Notes: generated by a model from the letters alone, not told the origin. DNA of 64,000 bases from Methylobacillus flagellatus KT (GCF_000013705.1 NC_007947.1:2356001-2420000), one strand, 5' to 3'; positions 20,501 through 31,033 are shown, counted from the first letter of the stretch. Translations and numbers: made by a program.

Positions 20501-20656
20501 GTGCATTCCTTTCAGGTTAGTGATGTGAAAATACTTTGGTATCTATTACATGGCGGCAACCCTGCCGATTTCAAGCCCATCCATAGTGCCATGCTTACGG
20601 TTGCCATAGTGATATAACGGTGCGATGATGCGGAAAGTTTACCGGTACCCCAATTT

Positions 20657-21523
20657 ATGCCTGAATTTGTTTTTCTGGATGCTTTGAGAGACAACCCCGC
20701 CCTCTTCATTACCTGCTCTGCGCTCCTGGGCCTCATGGTCGGCAGCTTCCTCAACGTGGTGATATACCGGTTGCCACGCATGATGGAGCTGGCCTGGCAT
20801 GCTGAGCGCTTGGAAGCCGAAGGCCAACCTCAAACAGAACAGGCCCGCTACAACCTGATCACACCTCGGTCACGCTGCCCGCATTGCCAGCATGCCATCA
20901 CAGCACTGGAAAATATACCAATCATCAGCTACATGATGCTGGGAGGAAAATGCAGGCAATGCAAGACTGCAATCAGCCCGCGATACCCTTTGGTAGAACT
21001 CCTCACGGCAACGCTGACCGGTCTTGCCAGCTGGCATTTCGGCTATTCCAGCCTTGCCGTGGCAAGCTGGCTTATCATCTTCGCGCTGATCGCACTCACC
21101 TTTATCGACCTCGACACGCATCTGCTGCCAGACGATATCACCTTGCCCTTGCTCTGGGCAGGACTGCTGTTCAATCTCGACCATGGCTTCACCGACATCA
21201 GCTCTGCCGTGATTGGGGCTGCTGCCGGATATCTTGTGTTGTGGTCAGTATACTGGCTATTCAAGCTCATCACAGGCAAAGAGGGCATGGGCTACGGTGA
21301 CTTCAAGCTCTTGGCAGCCCTGGGAGCCTGGTTCGGCTGGCAATTGCTCCCTGCTGTCATTTTATTATCATCCGTCGCTGGTTCCATCATCGGAATTGGA
21401 TTGATCGTATTGACCAAGCACGGACGGGAAACCCCGATTCCATTCGGGCCGTACCTGGCACTGGGAGGAATCGCAGCCCTGTTCTGCGGTGAACAACTTT
21501 CTCAATTATATTTAGGAGGCTGA
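20657..21523 (+). CDS. pilD: Prepilin leader peptidase / N-methyltransferase
   Basis: Inner-membrane aspartic protease of 288 residues that cleaves and N-methylates type IV prepilins and type II secretion pseudopilins. The two zinc-binding pairs CPHC and CRQC (about residues 74 and 99) are present, followed by the catalytic aspartates in DLDTHLLPDD and GYGDFK. Eight or so membrane segments. First gene of pilD-coaE-zapD-yacG, and ends 3 bases before coaE. No pilin genes are in the window. Confidence 0.96.
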   Translation: MPEFVFLDALRDNPALFITCSALLGLMVGSFLNVVIYRLPRMMELAWHAERLEAEGQPQTEQARYNLITPRSRCPHCQHAITALENIPIISYMMLGGKCRQCKTAISPRYPLVELLTATLTGLASWHFGYSSLAVASWLIIFALIALTFIDLDTHLLPDDITLPLLWAGLLFNLDHGFTDISSAVIGAAAGYLVLWSVYWLFKLITGKEGMGYGDFKLLAALGAWFGWQLLPAVILLSSVAGSIIGIGLIVLTKHGRETPIPFGPYLALGGIAALFCGEQLSQLYLGG

Positions 21524-21526
21524 TAG

Positions 21527-22135
21527 ATGTACGTCGTTGGACTCACCGGTGGCATCGGTGCTGGCAAAAGCGAAGCCGCAAGAATATTCAGCGGGTTAGG
21601 CGTACCCGTCGTGGATGTCGATGTCATTTCCCGCCGCCTGACCAGTGCTGGACAGCCATTGGTCGCGAAAATAGCCGAAGCATTCGGCCCAGAATATGTC
21701 ACCGCAGATGGCGCCATGGATCGCGCCAAGATCCGTGACCGCATCTTTTCCAGCGATCACGATCGCCGGCTGCTGGAATCCATACTGCATCCCGCCATTC
21801 ACAGCGAAGCACTGCGCGAACTTGAAAGCCATCACCAGGCGCCCTACCAAGTACTCGCCATCCCGCTGTTCTTTGAATCAAATCGTTACGAAGGGGTTGT
21901 CAATCGCACCTTGCTGATCGACTGCGATGAAGATAAGCAGATCAGCCGCGTCGTCAATCGCAACGGCTTTACCGAGAAAATGGTGCGCTCCATCATTGCT
22001 GCCCAGGCATCGCGTAGTTTCCGTCGGGCACTCGCCAATGACATCATCGACAACAACGGCACACTTGAGGAATTAGAGCAGAAAATCCGCATAATGCATG
22101 AAAAATTCATTAAGACTTGCATAGTTAGCGAATAA
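21527..22135 (+). CDS. coaE: Dephospho-CoA kinase
   Basis: Last step of coenzyme A synthesis. At 202 residues it is full length, with the P-loop GGIGAGKSEA at residue 8, DVDVISR following, and the lid region around RNGFTEKMVRSIIAAQ. GGAGG just before the ATG. In the usual pilD-coaE-zapD order. Confidence 0.97.
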   Translation: MYVVGLTGGIGAGKSEAARIFSGLGVPVVDVDVISRRLTSAGQPLVAKIAEAFGPEYVTADGAMDRAKIRDRIFSSDHDRRLLESILHPAIHSEALRELESHHQAPYQVLAIPLFFESNRYEGVVNRTLLIDCDEDKQISRVVNRNGFTEKMVRSIIAAQASRSFRRALANDIIDNNGTLEELEQKIRIMHEKFIKTCIVSE

Positions 22136-22189
22136 ATCTGATAATTCACGACAGCTTTCATCAACAAACGGATCAGCCTCGAGAAGCCC

Positions 22190-22948
22190 GTGCCCAGTTA
22201 CGACTACCCTTTTAATGAACGCATCCGTACCCTGTTGCGTCTGGAAGACCTGTTCACCAAGGTCTTGCATAACATTGAGGGTGAGCAAGAATTTATCCAC
22301 CATTGTGTCCTGATTTCCATTTTCCAGATACTGGATATCATCGAGCGGGCCGAGCTCAAAATGGATCTGCTGCAGGAGCTCGACCGCCAGAAAATGGTGA
22401 TGAATAACCTGCGCGGCAATCCGTCGATAGAAGAAAAAGTGCTGAATGACCTGGTAGCCGACATCGAAAATGCGGCACGCCCGCTGCGCAATACGCCAGG
22501 CAAGCTTGGGCAGTCACTGCGCGACAACGAATGGCTGATGAGCATCAAGCAGCGCTCCGTCATTCCTGGTGGTGTCTGTGAATTTGACCTGCCGTCCTAC
22601 CACTACTGGCTGGGCCTGAGCAGCGAACGCCGCAAGCACGACCTCAGCGTCTGGATGAGTCCATTAATGCCACTATATGATGCCATTCGCATCATCCTGC
22701 ATATCCTGCGGGGCAGTGGCGCCACCTCCAACATGACCGCCACCAATGGGGCCTACCAGCAAATGCTGGGAGGTGCCAAGCCTGCCCAGATGCTGCGGGT
22801 TGAGATCAGCGATGATACGCCCTGCTTTCCCGAAGTAAGCGCCAACAAGTACGCCATCAATATTCGTTTTAACAGCCTGGACAACGCCCAGCGGCCGCGT
22901 CCTTGTGACTCCAACATCGACTTCTCACTGACACTGTGCAATCTGTAG
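22190..22948 (+). CDS. zapD: Cell division protein ZapD
   Basis: FtsZ-associated factor of 252 residues that bundles FtsZ filaments at the Z ring. The family pattern is clear: [17 protein letters not shown] at the start and the later [19 protein letters not shown]. The start is GTG, colinear with family members. It is 54 bases after coaE and overlaps yacG by 13 bases. Confidence 0.95.
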   Translation: MPSYDYPFNERIRTLLRLEDLFTKVLHNIEGEQEFIHHCVLISIFQILDIIERAELKMDLLQELDRQKMVMNNLRGNPSIEEKVLNDLVADIENAARPLRNTPGKLGQSLRDNEWLMSIKQRSVIPGGVCEFDLPSYHYWLGLSSERRKHDLSVWMSPLMPLYDAIRIILHILRGSGATSNMTATNGAYQQMLGGAKPAQMLRVEISDDTPCFPEVSANKYAINIRFNSLDNAQRPRPCDSNIDFSLTLCNL

Positions 22949-23124
22949 GCAAAAAACTGGTTCCCTGCCCGCAATGCGGGGAGTTGTCAGAATACTCTAG
23001 CGCAAACCCATACCGTCCGTTCTGCTCGGAACGCTGTCGCCTGATTGACCTCGGCCAATGGGCAAGCGAGAGCTACCGCATCCCGGACAACAACCCCAAA
23101 CCTGACGATAGCGAAGAATACTAG
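22936..23124 (+). CDS. yacG: DNA gyrase inhibitor YacG
   Basis: Small zinc protein of 62 residues. The CPQCG...C-x3-C cysteines (PFCSERC) form the single zinc site, and [16 protein letters not shown] is the family signature. In E. coli it binds GyrB. The start GTG lies inside the end of zapD (13-base overlap), so it depends on zapD translation. Confidence 0.94.
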   Translation: MQSVGKKLVPCPQCGELSEYSSANPYRPFCSERCRLIDLGQWASESYRIPDNNPKPDDSEEY

Positions 23125-23136
23125 TGTAAGTGCCAG

Positions 23137-23562
23137 TTAAGGCTGGACGCTGAACTCGAGTGCATATTGAGCCTTCAACGGCGGAGTGGGACGTTTGATA
23201 TCCAGCGTCATCACCCAGTCGCTGCTTCGGCTCACACATACTGGCAAAGTGACCATGGCGCGCCAGCTGCCGTCAGGCTGTTGCTGAAGGCGGTAGCGGT
23301 TGAGCCCCATCTGCATATCTCGCATGTCAAAGCTGGCCTGTACCGACTCCGCCTCGGGCAACAACACCCGCAATTCGAACGCCTGCATGACTGTGGGCGT
23401 TGTCATTGTCCGGATCTCCAGGTCGCCATGGCGGCAGCCACGCACAATATCCTCGCAGGGGATCACTGACGGCTCGACCGTAGCTCCGCCAAGCCTGAGC
23501 CAAAAGTATGCCACCAGTACCGGCGCAGACGCCAGCACAACCGCCAATCGCTTGCGCGACAT
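23137..23562 (-). CDS. Membrane-anchored protein of unknown function
   Basis: Unrecognised protein of 141 residues. A basic N-terminus (MSRKRLA) is followed by one hydrophobic segment to about residue 22, then a periplasmic-type domain with two cysteines in the form PCEDIVRGC and a possible immunoglobulin-like beta pattern. The ATG at 23562 begins two bases after the Nudix-ThiE stop, with GGGA about 8 bases upstream; an alternative ATG at 23574 overlaps that gene. It is last in the argJ-DUF815-Nudix run and converges on yacG. Confidence 0.6.
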   Translation of the reverse strand: MSRKRLAVVLASAPVLVAYFWLRLGGATVEPSVIPCEDIVRGCRHGDLEIRTMTTPTVMQAFELRVLLPEAESVQASFDMRDMQMGLNRYRLQQQPDGSWRAMVTLPVCVSRSSDWVMTLDIKRPTPPLKAQYALEFSVQP

Positions 23563-23564
23563 GA

Positions 23565-24497
23565 TCAGTCCCATGCCCCGCGCATCATGGCAATACCGTG
23601 AGCACCGTGTTGCCATGCCTGTTCCATATGTGCCTTTTGCAGACCGCCCAATGCGTAGACCGGCAGGCTGCTGCCCTGCACCAAGGTAGAAAACCCCTCC
23701 CAGCCTAACACCCTTGCCTGGGGATGGCTCAATGTCGGCAACACGGGGGACAGTACGGCAAAATCCAGCGCCAGGGATTGGGCACGCGCAAGTTGCTGCG
23801 CATCATGACAAGAGGCAGCGCACAACATGTCATGAGGCCGCTCTGGTAGCGCCATCAGCCGCTCGGAAGACAGGTGCACGCCTGCCATGCCCAATGCCCG
23901 CGCAGTCTCGGGCTCGCCATTGAGCAGCACTCTAGCTTGATAAGGCTGCGCCAGCGTGAGTACTTGCTCCGCCAAACGCTCCAAGCTCTCGAGCGAAAGA
24001 TGCTTTTCCCTCAACTGCAATAAGCGCAGCCCTTGGTCCAGGGCGCGCTGCAAGCGCTCCAGGAAGCGTTGCTCGCCCAATTCCACCGCATTGCTGACCG
24101 CATACATGGACGGCAGGCCCAAGGCTGCCAGGATAGGCGCATTAGCTGGCAACATCGGGCCCACGGTTAACGCTGCAGGATGCTGCCAGCTTAGTTGCTG
24201 TCCTTCGCAGCCATGCGGATCATGTCTCCACCCGCGCACGATAAAAAAATGTAGCTCCACGCTGCGGTCTGGATACTCGAAGCGTCGTAACAACCAGGGA
24301 TAGGCTTTTTCCACTTCAATACCAAGCTCCTCGCGCAACTCCCGCACCAATGCATGGTATGGAGTCTCGCCCGACTCTATCTTGCCTCCAGGAAATTCCC
24401 ACCAGCCTTCCCAAGGCTTGCCAACAGGACGCTCCGCCAGCAGCACCTGCCCGTCAGCACGTTGCAATACGGCCGCAGCGACTCGAACTACGCTCAT
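23565..24497 (-). CDS. Nudix hydrolase fused to a ThiE/TenI-like domain
   Basis: Protein of 310 residues in two parts. Residues 1-125 are a MutT-type Nudix domain with a complete box: GGKIESGE, then RELREELGI (positions 37-60). Residues 135-310 are a TIM-barrel of the thiamine-phosphate synthase/TenI type (LLQLREKHLS near 190, GVHLSSERL near 230, YALGGL near the end). The diphosphate-binding STH and TxTK motifs of true ThiE are replaced by SCHD and TLSH, so thiamine synthase activity is doubtful. The same fusion is known in many Proteobacteria and is usually labelled 8-oxo-dGTP diphosphatase. It overlaps the upstream gene by four bases (ATGA). Confidence 0.9.
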   Translation of the reverse strand: MSVVRVAAAVLQRADGQVLLAERPVGKPWEGWWEFPGGKIESGETPYHALVRELREELGIEVEKAYPWLLRRFEYPDRSVELHFFIVRGWRHDPHGCEGQQLSWQHPAALTVGPMLPANAPILAALGLPSMYAVSNAVELGEQRFLERLQRALDQGLRLLQLREKHLSLESLERLAEQVLTLAQPYQARVLLNGEPETARALGMAGVHLSSERLMALPERPHDMLCAASCHDAQQLARAQSLALDFAVLSPVLPTLSHPQARVLGWEGFSTLVQGSSLPVYALGGLQKAHMEQAWQHGAHGIAMMRGAWD

Positions 24498-25369
24498 GAA
24501 TGCCCGGCTCCAGCCAGGGCTTGGCGGCCGACATAGTCGCGGGCGAACTGGTATGCCACCCGGCCGCTGCGCGCGCCACGGGTATGCGAAAACAGCAAGG
24601 CGGCGTTGCGAGTTTGCTCATCCACTTGCTCGATACCATAATGCTTGAGCCATTGCGCAACGACAGCCAAGTATTCATCCTGGCTGAATGAATAGAACGA
24701 CAACCATAGACCAAAGCGCTCGGACAATGACACTTTTTCCTCGGTCGTGTCTCCTGGCCTGATCTCGTCGCCGTTCCTTGCCACCTCCAGATTCTCCGAC
24801 ATGTATTCGGGCATCAAGTGACGACGGTTGGAAGTGGCATACACCACGACATTATCCGATGTCGCCGCAATCGAGCCGTCCAGCACCACCTTGAGCGCCT
24901 TGTATCCCGGATCACTGGCCTCAAAAGAAAGGTCGTCGCAGAAAATGATGAAGCGCTCCTTACGCGCGCGCAGCAAAGCGACGATTTCCGGCAATGCCAC
25001 CAAGTCCTGCTTGTCCACTTCCACCAGGCGCAGCCCCTGGTTCGCAAATGCACCCAGCACCGCTTTCACGAGTGAGGACTTGCCCGTGCCGCGCGCACCC
25101 GTCAACAACACATTGTTAGCCGGATAACCTAGTACGAACTGTTTGGTATTGCGCACGATCTCGGCTTTTTGCTCATCCACGTTGCGGATATCGTCCAGGC
25201 TGATATAGTGAGGATGCTCCACGGCCACCAGGTGACCGCGACCATTCAATACTTGCCAGCGCCAGGCAATGGCGCTCCAGTCGGGGTCGGGTACCGGCGA
25301 CGGCAGGAAGCTTTCCAGCCTTGCCAGCACCGCTTCGGCCCGGGTGATCAACCGCTCTAGATCAGCCAT
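24494..25369 (-). CDS. DUF815 family AAA-type ATPase
   Basis: P-loop protein of 291 residues. Walker A is GARGTGKSS (about residue 96) and Walker B is FIIFCDDLSFE (about 155). A sensor-like segment VVVYATSNRRHL follows. The DUF815 family (PF05673) is widespread, and its cellular role is not settled. The ATG at 25369 is 8 bases after argJ; a longer start at 25429 would lie inside argJ. Co-transcription with argJ and the Nudix-ThiE gene is common in Betaproteobacteria. Confidence 0.9.
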   Translation of the reverse strand: MADLERLITRAEAVLARLESFLPSPVPDPDWSAIAWRWQVLNGRGHLVAVEHPHYISLDDIRNVDEQKAEIVRNTKQFVLGYPANNVLLTGARGTGKSSLVKAVLGAFANQGLRLVEVDKQDLVALPEIVALLRARKERFIIFCDDLSFEASDPGYKALKVVLDGSIAATSDNVVVYATSNRRHLMPEYMSENLEVARNGDEIRPGDTTEEKVSLSERFGLWLSFYSFSQDEYLAVVAQWLKHYGIEQVDEQTRNAALLFSHTRGARSGRVAYQFARDYVGRQALAGAGHS

Positions 25370-25377
25370 GAATCGTC

Positions 25378-26610
25378 CTAACTGCGGTAGTCCGCGTTGA
25401 TGCGGACATAATCGTAGGAAAAATCGCAAGTCCAGACCGTGGCACTGGCCTGCCCACGGTTCAGCACGACACGCACGGTGATTTCGGCTTCCTGCATGAC
25501 GGCAGCACCTTGTTCCTCCACGTAGCTCGCCGCCCGTCCGCCATGCTCGGCTACCAGCACATCGCCCAGGTAAAGCTGCATGGCATTCACGTCAAGGTCG
25601 TCCACGCCAGCATAGCCAATCGCAGCGAGAATCCGTCCAAGGTTGGGATCGGAGGCGAAGAAGGCCGTCTTGACCAATGGCGAATGCGCAATCGCGTAAG
25701 CCACCTTGCGGCACTCATCCACATCTTTGCCGGACTCGATCTGGATCGTCATGAACTTGGTGGCGCCCTCGCCGTCCCGCACAATCGCCTGGGCCAGCTC
25801 GACCGCCACTTCTGTGATGGCATCCTGCAATTGCTGGAATGCCGCACTGGCAACCTCGACGATCTCGGCATTGCCGGCCTTGCCGGTTGCCATCACGATG
25901 AAGGAATCATTGGTCGAGGTGTCACCATCGACGGTGATGCAGTTGAAGGAGCGGTTCACGGCATGATCAACCAGTGCCTGCAGTGCGCCTTGGCTGATAG
26001 CAGCATCTGTCGCCACATAGCCCAGCATGGTCGCCATGTTCGGATGAATCATGCCTGATCCCTTGGAAATACCAGTCACCGTCACCACCTTGCCATCCAG
26101 GGTGATTTGCCGCGAAACGCCCTTGGGAACGATATCGGTCGTCATAATGGCTTCGGCTGCATCAAGCCAGTTCGAGTTACCGAGGTCAGCCACACATTGC
26201 GGCAAGCCAGCCAACAGGCGGTCCATGGGCAACGGCTCCAGAATGACACCCGTGGAAAAGGGCAACACTTGCTCGGGGCTGAGCTGCAGTAATCTCGCCA
26301 GCTCGCTGCAAGTCGCGTACGCTTTTTCCAACCCTGCCACCCCGGTGCCTGCATTGGCATTCCCGGTATTGACCACCAGCGCGCGAATATCGCCGTCCGT
26401 CTTGGATAAATGCGCTTTGCATACGGTCACGGGTGCTGCACAGAATCGATTTGTGGTGAAGACGCCAGCTACCCGTGTTCCTTCGGCAAGGCTGATGACC
26501 AGCATATCCTTGCGGTCAGGCTTGCGGATATTGGCTTTGGCAATACCAAGCGCTACACCTGGAACCGGCAACAAGGAGTGCGCTTCGGGCGCGACGAGAT
26601 TGACTGGCAT
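25378..26610 (-). CDS. argJ: Bifunctional ornithine acetyltransferase / N-acetylglutamate synthase
   Basis: Ornithine acetyltransferase of 410 residues that recycles the acetyl group from N-acetylornithine to glutamate. The autocleavage site is [14 protein letters not shown], with the Thr nucleophile (ATML). The C-terminus ends in the usual NADYRS. The ATG at 26610 has GGGAA 8 bases upstream and gives the normal N-terminus MPVNL; the longer frame to 26691 has no support. Note that the window also encodes an ArgA-type synthase (45966-47531), so acetylglutamate can be supplied in two ways. Confidence 0.96.
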   Translation of the reverse strand: MPVNLVAPEAHSLLPVPGVALGIAKANIRKPDRKDMLVISLAEGTRVAGVFTTNRFCAAPVTVCKAHLSKTDGDIRALVVNTGNANAGTGVAGLEKAYATCSELARLLQLSPEQVLPFSTGVILEPLPMDRLLAGLPQCVADLGNSNWLDAAEAIMTTDIVPKGVSRQITLDGKVVTVTGISKGSGMIHPNMATMLGYVATDAAISQGALQALVDHAVNRSFNCITVDGDTSTNDSFIVMATGKAGNAEIVEVASAAFQQLQDAITEVAVELAQAIVRDGEGATKFMTIQIESGKDVDECRKVAYAIAHSPLVKTAFFASDPNLGRILAAIGYAGVDDLDVNAMQLYLGDVLVAEHGGRAASYVEEQGAAVMQEAEITVRVVLNRGQASATVWTCDFSYDYVRINADYRS

Positions 26611-26692
26611 GATGATATTCCCGGGAAAGCAAAAGGCCGATTTTACCGTAATCGGGCGACGCATGCCCTGCAGCCTGGACAACGCAAACAAT

Positions 26693-26716
26693 AAAAAAGC
26701 CGGAATTTCCGGCCTA
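26693..26716 (-). terminator. Rho-independent terminator after the DUF1289 gene
   Basis: GCCGG-AATTT-CCGGC followed on the minus strand by six T, directly after the DUF1289 stop. It ends the secA transcript group ahead of argJ. Confidence 0.85.
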
Positions 26717-26719
26717 TTT

Positions 26720-26905
26720 TCAATCGTGGCTAAGACGCCTTGCCGCCAATGCCTGCATCACCTGCAAGCGCTCATCGTCACTCATGGCACCCCAGCCACG
26801 GATTTCGCCAAGTGTCCTTAAGCAGCCTGTGCAATATTCCCGTCGGCTATCCAGCAAGCATGCCCTGATACAAGGGGAGGCCGGTTGCGTCGCTTGTGCC
26901 TGCAT
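26720..26905 (-). CDS. DUF1289 family small cysteine protein
   Basis: Protein of 61 residues with the DUF1289 pattern: PCIRAC, then [13 protein letters not shown]2-W and a terminal ERLQVMQAL helix. The four cysteines suggest a zinc or iron-sulfur site; the function is unknown. It starts 16 bases after the secA stop and is followed by the terminator, so it is the last gene on the secA transcript. Confidence 0.85.
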   Translation of the reverse strand: MQAQATQPASPCIRACLLDSRREYCTGCLRTLGEIRGWGAMSDDERLQVMQALAARRLSHD

Positions 26906-26921
26906 CCGTCCTGCCTCGATA

Positions 26922-29648
26922 TCAACTCAGCTTGCCATGACACTGTTTGTATTTCTTGCCGGAACCGCAAGGACAAGGATCGTTACGCCCCACCTTGGCA
27001 CCCGCGCGCTCAAAGGTTTTCACTGACTGATCGCTTGCTTCGTCAGATTCCTCGGCATTGCCCAGCGCCTCGTCAAAGTCCGCGTGCTGATATTGCACGT
27101 TCTCGAGTTCGGGATGCTTCTCGACGGCCTCCACATCAGCCTCGCTCTGCACTTTGACCAGCATGGTCACCTGGGTTACTTCGCGCTTGACGGTATCAAG
27201 CATGCTTGAGAACAAGGCAAAAGCCTCGCGTTTGTATTCCTGCTTGGGATTCTTTTGCGCATAAGAGCGGAGATGGATACCCTGGCGCAGATGATCCAGT
27301 GCTGCCAGATGCTCGCGCCAGTGATTATCCAGGCTCTGCAGCATCACGGCACGTTCGAACTGACGCAATACCGGAGCCGAAGCCTGTTCTTCCTTTGCCT
27401 TGTAGGCGGCATTTGCCGCCTCGACGATATGCTCGCGCAGCGTTTCTTCATGCAAATTGGGGTTTTCTTCCAGCATTTTCTGCAATGGGATCTCAAGGCC
27501 GAGATCAGCTTGCAGGGCTTTTTCGAGCCCGGGCACATCCCACTGCTCCTCCAGGCTTTCTGGGGGAATATAGGTCGCGATCAAATCGTGAATCACATCC
27601 ACGCGCATGGCTGCAATCGTTTCGCCCACGTCCGCAGCCTCGAGCAATTCATTCCGCTGCTGGTAAATCACCTTGCGCTGGTCATTCGCCACGTCGTCAT
27701 ATTCCAGCAACTGCTTGCGGATATCGAAATTGCGTCCCTCCACCTTGCGCTGCGCATTCTCGATCGCGCGTGTAACCCATGGATGCTCGATGGCCTCGCC
27801 TTCCGGCATTTTCAGGCGCTCCATGATGGCACCGACGCGGTCAGAAGCAAAAATACGCAGCAGTTGGTCTTCCAGCGACAGGTAGAAACGGCTGGAGCCC
27901 GGATCACCCTGGCGGCCAGCACGGCCCCGCAGCTGGTTGTCGACACGGCGGGACTCGTGGCGCTCAGTGCCTATGATATGCAGGCCACCCGCCGCCAGCA
28001 CTGCGTCATGCTTTACCTGCCAATCAGCCTTGAGTGCGGCGATGCGGGCTGCCTTATCTGCTTCGGATAACTGCTCGTCCGCCTCAATCTCTGCAATTTC
28101 ACCTTCCGGATTGCCACCCAGCACGATGTCGGTACCGCGGCCCGCCATATTGGTAGCAATCGTAATCATGCCAGGCCGACCAGCCTGGGCGATGATGTGC
28201 GCCTCCCGCTCATGCTGCTTGGCGTTGAGCACCTGATGCTCCAGCTTGGCTTCGGATAACACCTTGGAGATCAGTTCTGAATTCTCGATCGAGGTGGTGC
28301 CCACCAATACCGGCTGGCCGCGCTTCTGGCACTCCTTGATATCGTCGATCACCGCCTGGTATTTTTCCTTGGCAGTACGATATACCTTGTCCATGTAGTC
28401 TTTACGCTGCAAGGGGCGGTGCGTAGGAATCACCACGGTTTCCAGGCCATATATCTGGTTGAATTCATAGGCCTCTGTATCGGCGGTACCCGTCATGCCG
28501 GAAAGCTTGCCATACATACGGAAGTAATTCTGGAAGGTGATGGACGCCAGGGTCTGGTTTTCCTTCTGGATGGTCACACCTTCCTTGGCTTCCACCGCCT
28601 GGTGCAATCCGTCGGACCAGCGGCGCCCAGCCATCATCCGGCCGGTAAACTCGTCCACGATCACGATTTCGCCATCGCGCACGACATAATGCTGGTCGCG
28701 ATGGTAGAGCGATTGCGCTCTCAGGGCAGCATACATGTGGTGCACCAGGCTGATGTTGGCAGCGTCATAGAGGCTGCTGCCTTCAGCCAGCAGACCTGCC
28801 TCGGCCAGCAAGGCTTCTGCATGTTCATGTCCTTGCTCCGAGAGCAAGACCTGATGAGACTTTTCATCCACCCAGAAGTCGCCTTCGCCATCTTCTTTTT
28901 CCTGGCGCACCAGCTTGGCCGCGATGCTGTTCATCTGCAGATAGAGGTCCACACTGTCGTCGGCCTGACCGGAGATGATCAGTGGCGTGCGTGCTTCATC
29001 GATGAGGATGGAGTCAACCTCGTCCACCAATGCATAGTTGAGGCCGCGCTGCACGCGCTCTTCCGCCGTGAACACCATGTTGTCGCGCAGGTAGTCGAAA
29101 CCGAATTCGTTGTTGGTGCCATAGGTGATGTCCGCCGCATAGGCTTTCTGCTTTTCACCATGCGGCATCTGCGAGAGGTTGATCCCCACACTCAGCCCCA
29201 GGAAGTTATACAGGCGTGACATCCACTCGGCATCGCGCCGCGCCAGGTAATCATTCACCGTGACCACGTGGACACCCTTGCCGGTCAGGGCATTGAGGTA
29301 AGCTGGCAGGGTCGCGACCAGTGTCTTGCCCTCGCCAGTGCGCATTTCGGCAATCTTGCCAGCATGGAGCACCATGCCGCCAATCAACTGCACATCGAAG
29401 TGGCGCATGTTGAGCACGCGGCGACCACCTTCGCGCACCACGGCAAATGCTTCCGGCAAGATTTTTTCCAGCGATTCACCTTGCTGGTAGCGTTGTTTGA
29501 ATTCCTCCGTCTTTGCCCTGAGCTGCTCATCTGTCAATGCCTGCATGCTGGGCTCCAGCGCATTGATGGCCTTGACGTTCTGGGCATATTGCTTGACCAG
29601 CCGCTCGTTGCGGCTACCGAAGATTTTCTTGAACAACGCGGATAACAT
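26922..29648 (-). CDS. secA: Protein translocase ATPase SecA
   Basis: Motor of the Sec pathway, 908 residues. The Walker A-like MRTGEGKTL (about residue 103), Walker B-like [12 protein letters not shown], and the second nucleotide-binding part [10 protein letters not shown] are all present. The C-terminus is the zinc-binding tail [18 protein letters not shown] that contacts SecB and lipid. It is preceded by an M23 peptidase on the same strand (77 bases), a common betaproteobacterial order. No SecM-like arrest peptide could be identified. Confidence 0.98.
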   Translation of the reverse strand: MLSALFKKIFGSRNERLVKQYAQNVKAINALEPSMQALTDEQLRAKTEEFKQRYQQGESLEKILPEAFAVVREGGRRVLNMRHFDVQLIGGMVLHAGKIAEMRTGEGKTLVATLPAYLNALTGKGVHVVTVNDYLARRDAEWMSRLYNFLGLSVGINLSQMPHGEKQKAYAADITYGTNNEFGFDYLRDNMVFTAEERVQRGLNYALVDEVDSILIDEARTPLIISGQADDSVDLYLQMNSIAAKLVRQEKEDGEGDFWVDEKSHQVLLSEQGHEHAEALLAEAGLLAEGSSLYDAANISLVHHMYAALRAQSLYHRDQHYVVRDGEIVIVDEFTGRMMAGRRWSDGLHQAVEAKEGVTIQKENQTLASITFQNYFRMYGKLSGMTGTADTEAYEFNQIYGLETVVIPTHRPLQRKDYMDKVYRTAKEKYQAVIDDIKECQKRGQPVLVGTTSIENSELISKVLSEAKLEHQVLNAKQHEREAHIIAQAGRPGMITIATNMAGRGTDIVLGGNPEGEIAEIEADEQLSEADKAARIAALKADWQVKHDAVLAAGGLHIIGTERHESRRVDNQLRGRAGRQGDPGSSRFYLSLEDQLLRIFASDRVGAIMERLKMPEGEAIEHPWVTRAIENAQRKVEGRNFDIRKQLLEYDDVANDQRKVIYQQRNELLEAADVGETIAAMRVDVIHDLIATYIPPESLEEQWDVPGLEKALQADLGLEIPLQKMLEENPNLHEETLREHIVEAANAAYKAKEEQASAPVLRQFERAVMLQSLDNHWREHLAALDHLRQGIHLRSYAQKNPKQEYKREAFALFSSMLDTVKREVTQVTMLVKVQSEADVEAVEKHPELENVQYQHADFDEALGNAEESDEASDQSVKTFERAGAKVGRNDPCPCGSGKKYKQCHGKLS

Positions 29649-29725
29649 GAAGTGACACCACTTTTCCGTCTAGACGGAAACCTCTAGGTTAGCTTTAAGT
29701 AAGTTTATTTAAATACAACCGAACT

Positions 29726-30592
29726 CTATTTCGCACTTTGCAAAAATTTGCGCGGATCCAGTGCAGCCCCATTCAGCCGTACCTCAAAATGCAGATGGGC
29801 GCCGGTAGAACGACCAGTGCTGCCGACACGGGCAATCATCTGGCCGCGCTCGACTCGATCCCCAGCTTTTACCAGCAGCTGGGACGCATGGGCGTAACGG
29901 GTTTCGAGCCCCGCGCCATGGTTAATCTTGACAATTCTACCATAATCGGGAGTCTGCTCCGCAGCCGTGACGATTCCTGCGGCTGAAGCATACACAGGCG
30001 TACCAGTGCCTGCTACAAAATCCAGGCCTTCATGGAAAGCGACCTTGCCGGAAAACGGGTCAACCCGCCAGCCGTAGCTGGAAGAGTTATATGCGACATC
30101 CGTTGGCATCGTGCTCGGCAATGTACTCGCCTTCAGGCGCTGCTGCAACAACATGGCTTCGAGCATACTCAATTTATCGCTGTTCAGCGCTATGGATTGT
30201 GCCAATGCATCAATGCGGTATGCCAGCTCAGGCCCGGACATGGTGCGTGCATCCACCATGGGGCCTCCCTGTCCCGGCGGCAATACATCGGCATCGCTGC
30301 CCTTGAGTCCCGCCAGGCTGGAGAGCCTGGCACCCAATGCATCCAGACGCAGTACCTTGGCCCCTATCTCTCCCAGCTGCTGCGCCAATGCATCAATGTG
30401 CACCTGCTCCCCTGCATGCGCGAAGTAGGGATGAAGCGGGGCTTCTTTGTGCTGATGCATGCCATGTGGCACAATAAGCACCCAGAGCAGCAGGGCTGGC
30501 AGCAAGCTTAGCAGCCCGATGCCAAGCAAGGCGAATGGGAGCGGGATGTTACGCGTCTTCGTCGTGCTATTCGATACTAAAATGATGTTCAT
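29726..30592 (-). CDS. M23 family metallopeptidase (LytM domain), membrane-anchored
   Basis: Protein of 288 residues. A single membrane segment (about residues 18-40) anchors a periplasmic part with a coiled-coil stretch and a C-terminal LytM domain. Zinc ligands are visible as FHEGLDF (H-x3-D) and HLHFEV (H-x-H), so an active endopeptidase on peptidoglycan is likely. The ATG at 30592 is supported by GAGGGG 7 bases upstream; the longer frame to 30685 would run into dciA. It is divergent from dciA with only 24 bases between the start codons, and is probably co-transcribed with secA. Confidence 0.9.
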   Translation of the reverse strand: MNIILVSNSTTKTRNIPLPFALLGIGLLSLLPALLLWVLIVPHGMHQHKEAPLHPYFAHAGEQVHIDALAQQLGEIGAKVLRLDALGARLSSLAGLKGSDADVLPPGQGGPMVDARTMSGPELAYRIDALAQSIALNSDKLSMLEAMLLQQRLKASTLPSTMPTDVAYNSSSYGWRVDPFSGKVAFHEGLDFVAGTGTPVYASAAGIVTAAEQTPDYGRIVKINHGAGLETRYAHASQLLVKAGDRVERGQMIARVGSTGRSTGAHLHFEVRLNGAALDPRKFLQSAK

Positions 30593-30616
30593 TACTTCCC
30601 CTCGGGAGAATCCGGC

Positions 30617-31033
30617 ATGCTGCGTGTAAGCGCATTGTTTACTGAAAATGCCGAATTGGCGGCTCTTTCGCAACAAGCAGAGCAACTGGCGCTGACGCAG
30701 AAGAAATGGAATGCCGTCGTTCCCGCCGCGCTAAAACCTTATACGCAGGCGGGAAGCCTCAGCCACAAGCGCCTGACGGTGTATGCCGCCAACGGCGCAG
30801 TCGCTGCAAAAATCAAACTGATGTTGCCCAGCCTGATGCTTGGGCTGAAAAAACAAGGGCTTGAAATTACTTCAATTCGGGTGGAAGTGCAAGTGCAATC
30901 TGCCGCTGGCAAGCCTGCCAAGAAAGTGCGCACCCTCAGCCCGGCCGCGGCAGCCAGCCTTGAAAAGCTGGCAAGGGAGTTGCAGGGCTCCCCTCTGGGC
31001 GAAGCCATTACCCGGCTTTCCAGCCGTCGTTAG
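30617..31033 (+). CDS. DciA-like DUF721 protein
   Basis: Protein of 138 residues with the DUF721 domain (residues 5-95) found in DciA, the ancestral loader of the DnaB helicase. The LxxLTVYAANGAVAAKI-type core (residues 51-70) and following LPSLMLGL helix fit; the lysine-rich tail is also typical. GGGAG is 8 bases before the ATG. In Betaproteobacteria this gene usually faces or precedes the M23-secA pair, as here. The assignment to DciA is by family resemblance and context. Confidence 0.8.
   Translation: MLRVSALFTENAELAALSQQAEQLALTQKKWNAVVPAALKPYTQAGSLSHKRLTVYAANGAVAAKIKLMLPSLMLGLKKQGLEITSIRVEVQVQSAAGKPAKKVRTLSPAAAASLEKLARELQGSPLGEAITRLSSRR

Noticed and set aside
23565..24497. Reading the Nudix-ThiE gene as two genes joined by sequencing error
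   Set aside because: The same fusion is widespread in Proteobacteria and the linker is intact, so it is taken as real.
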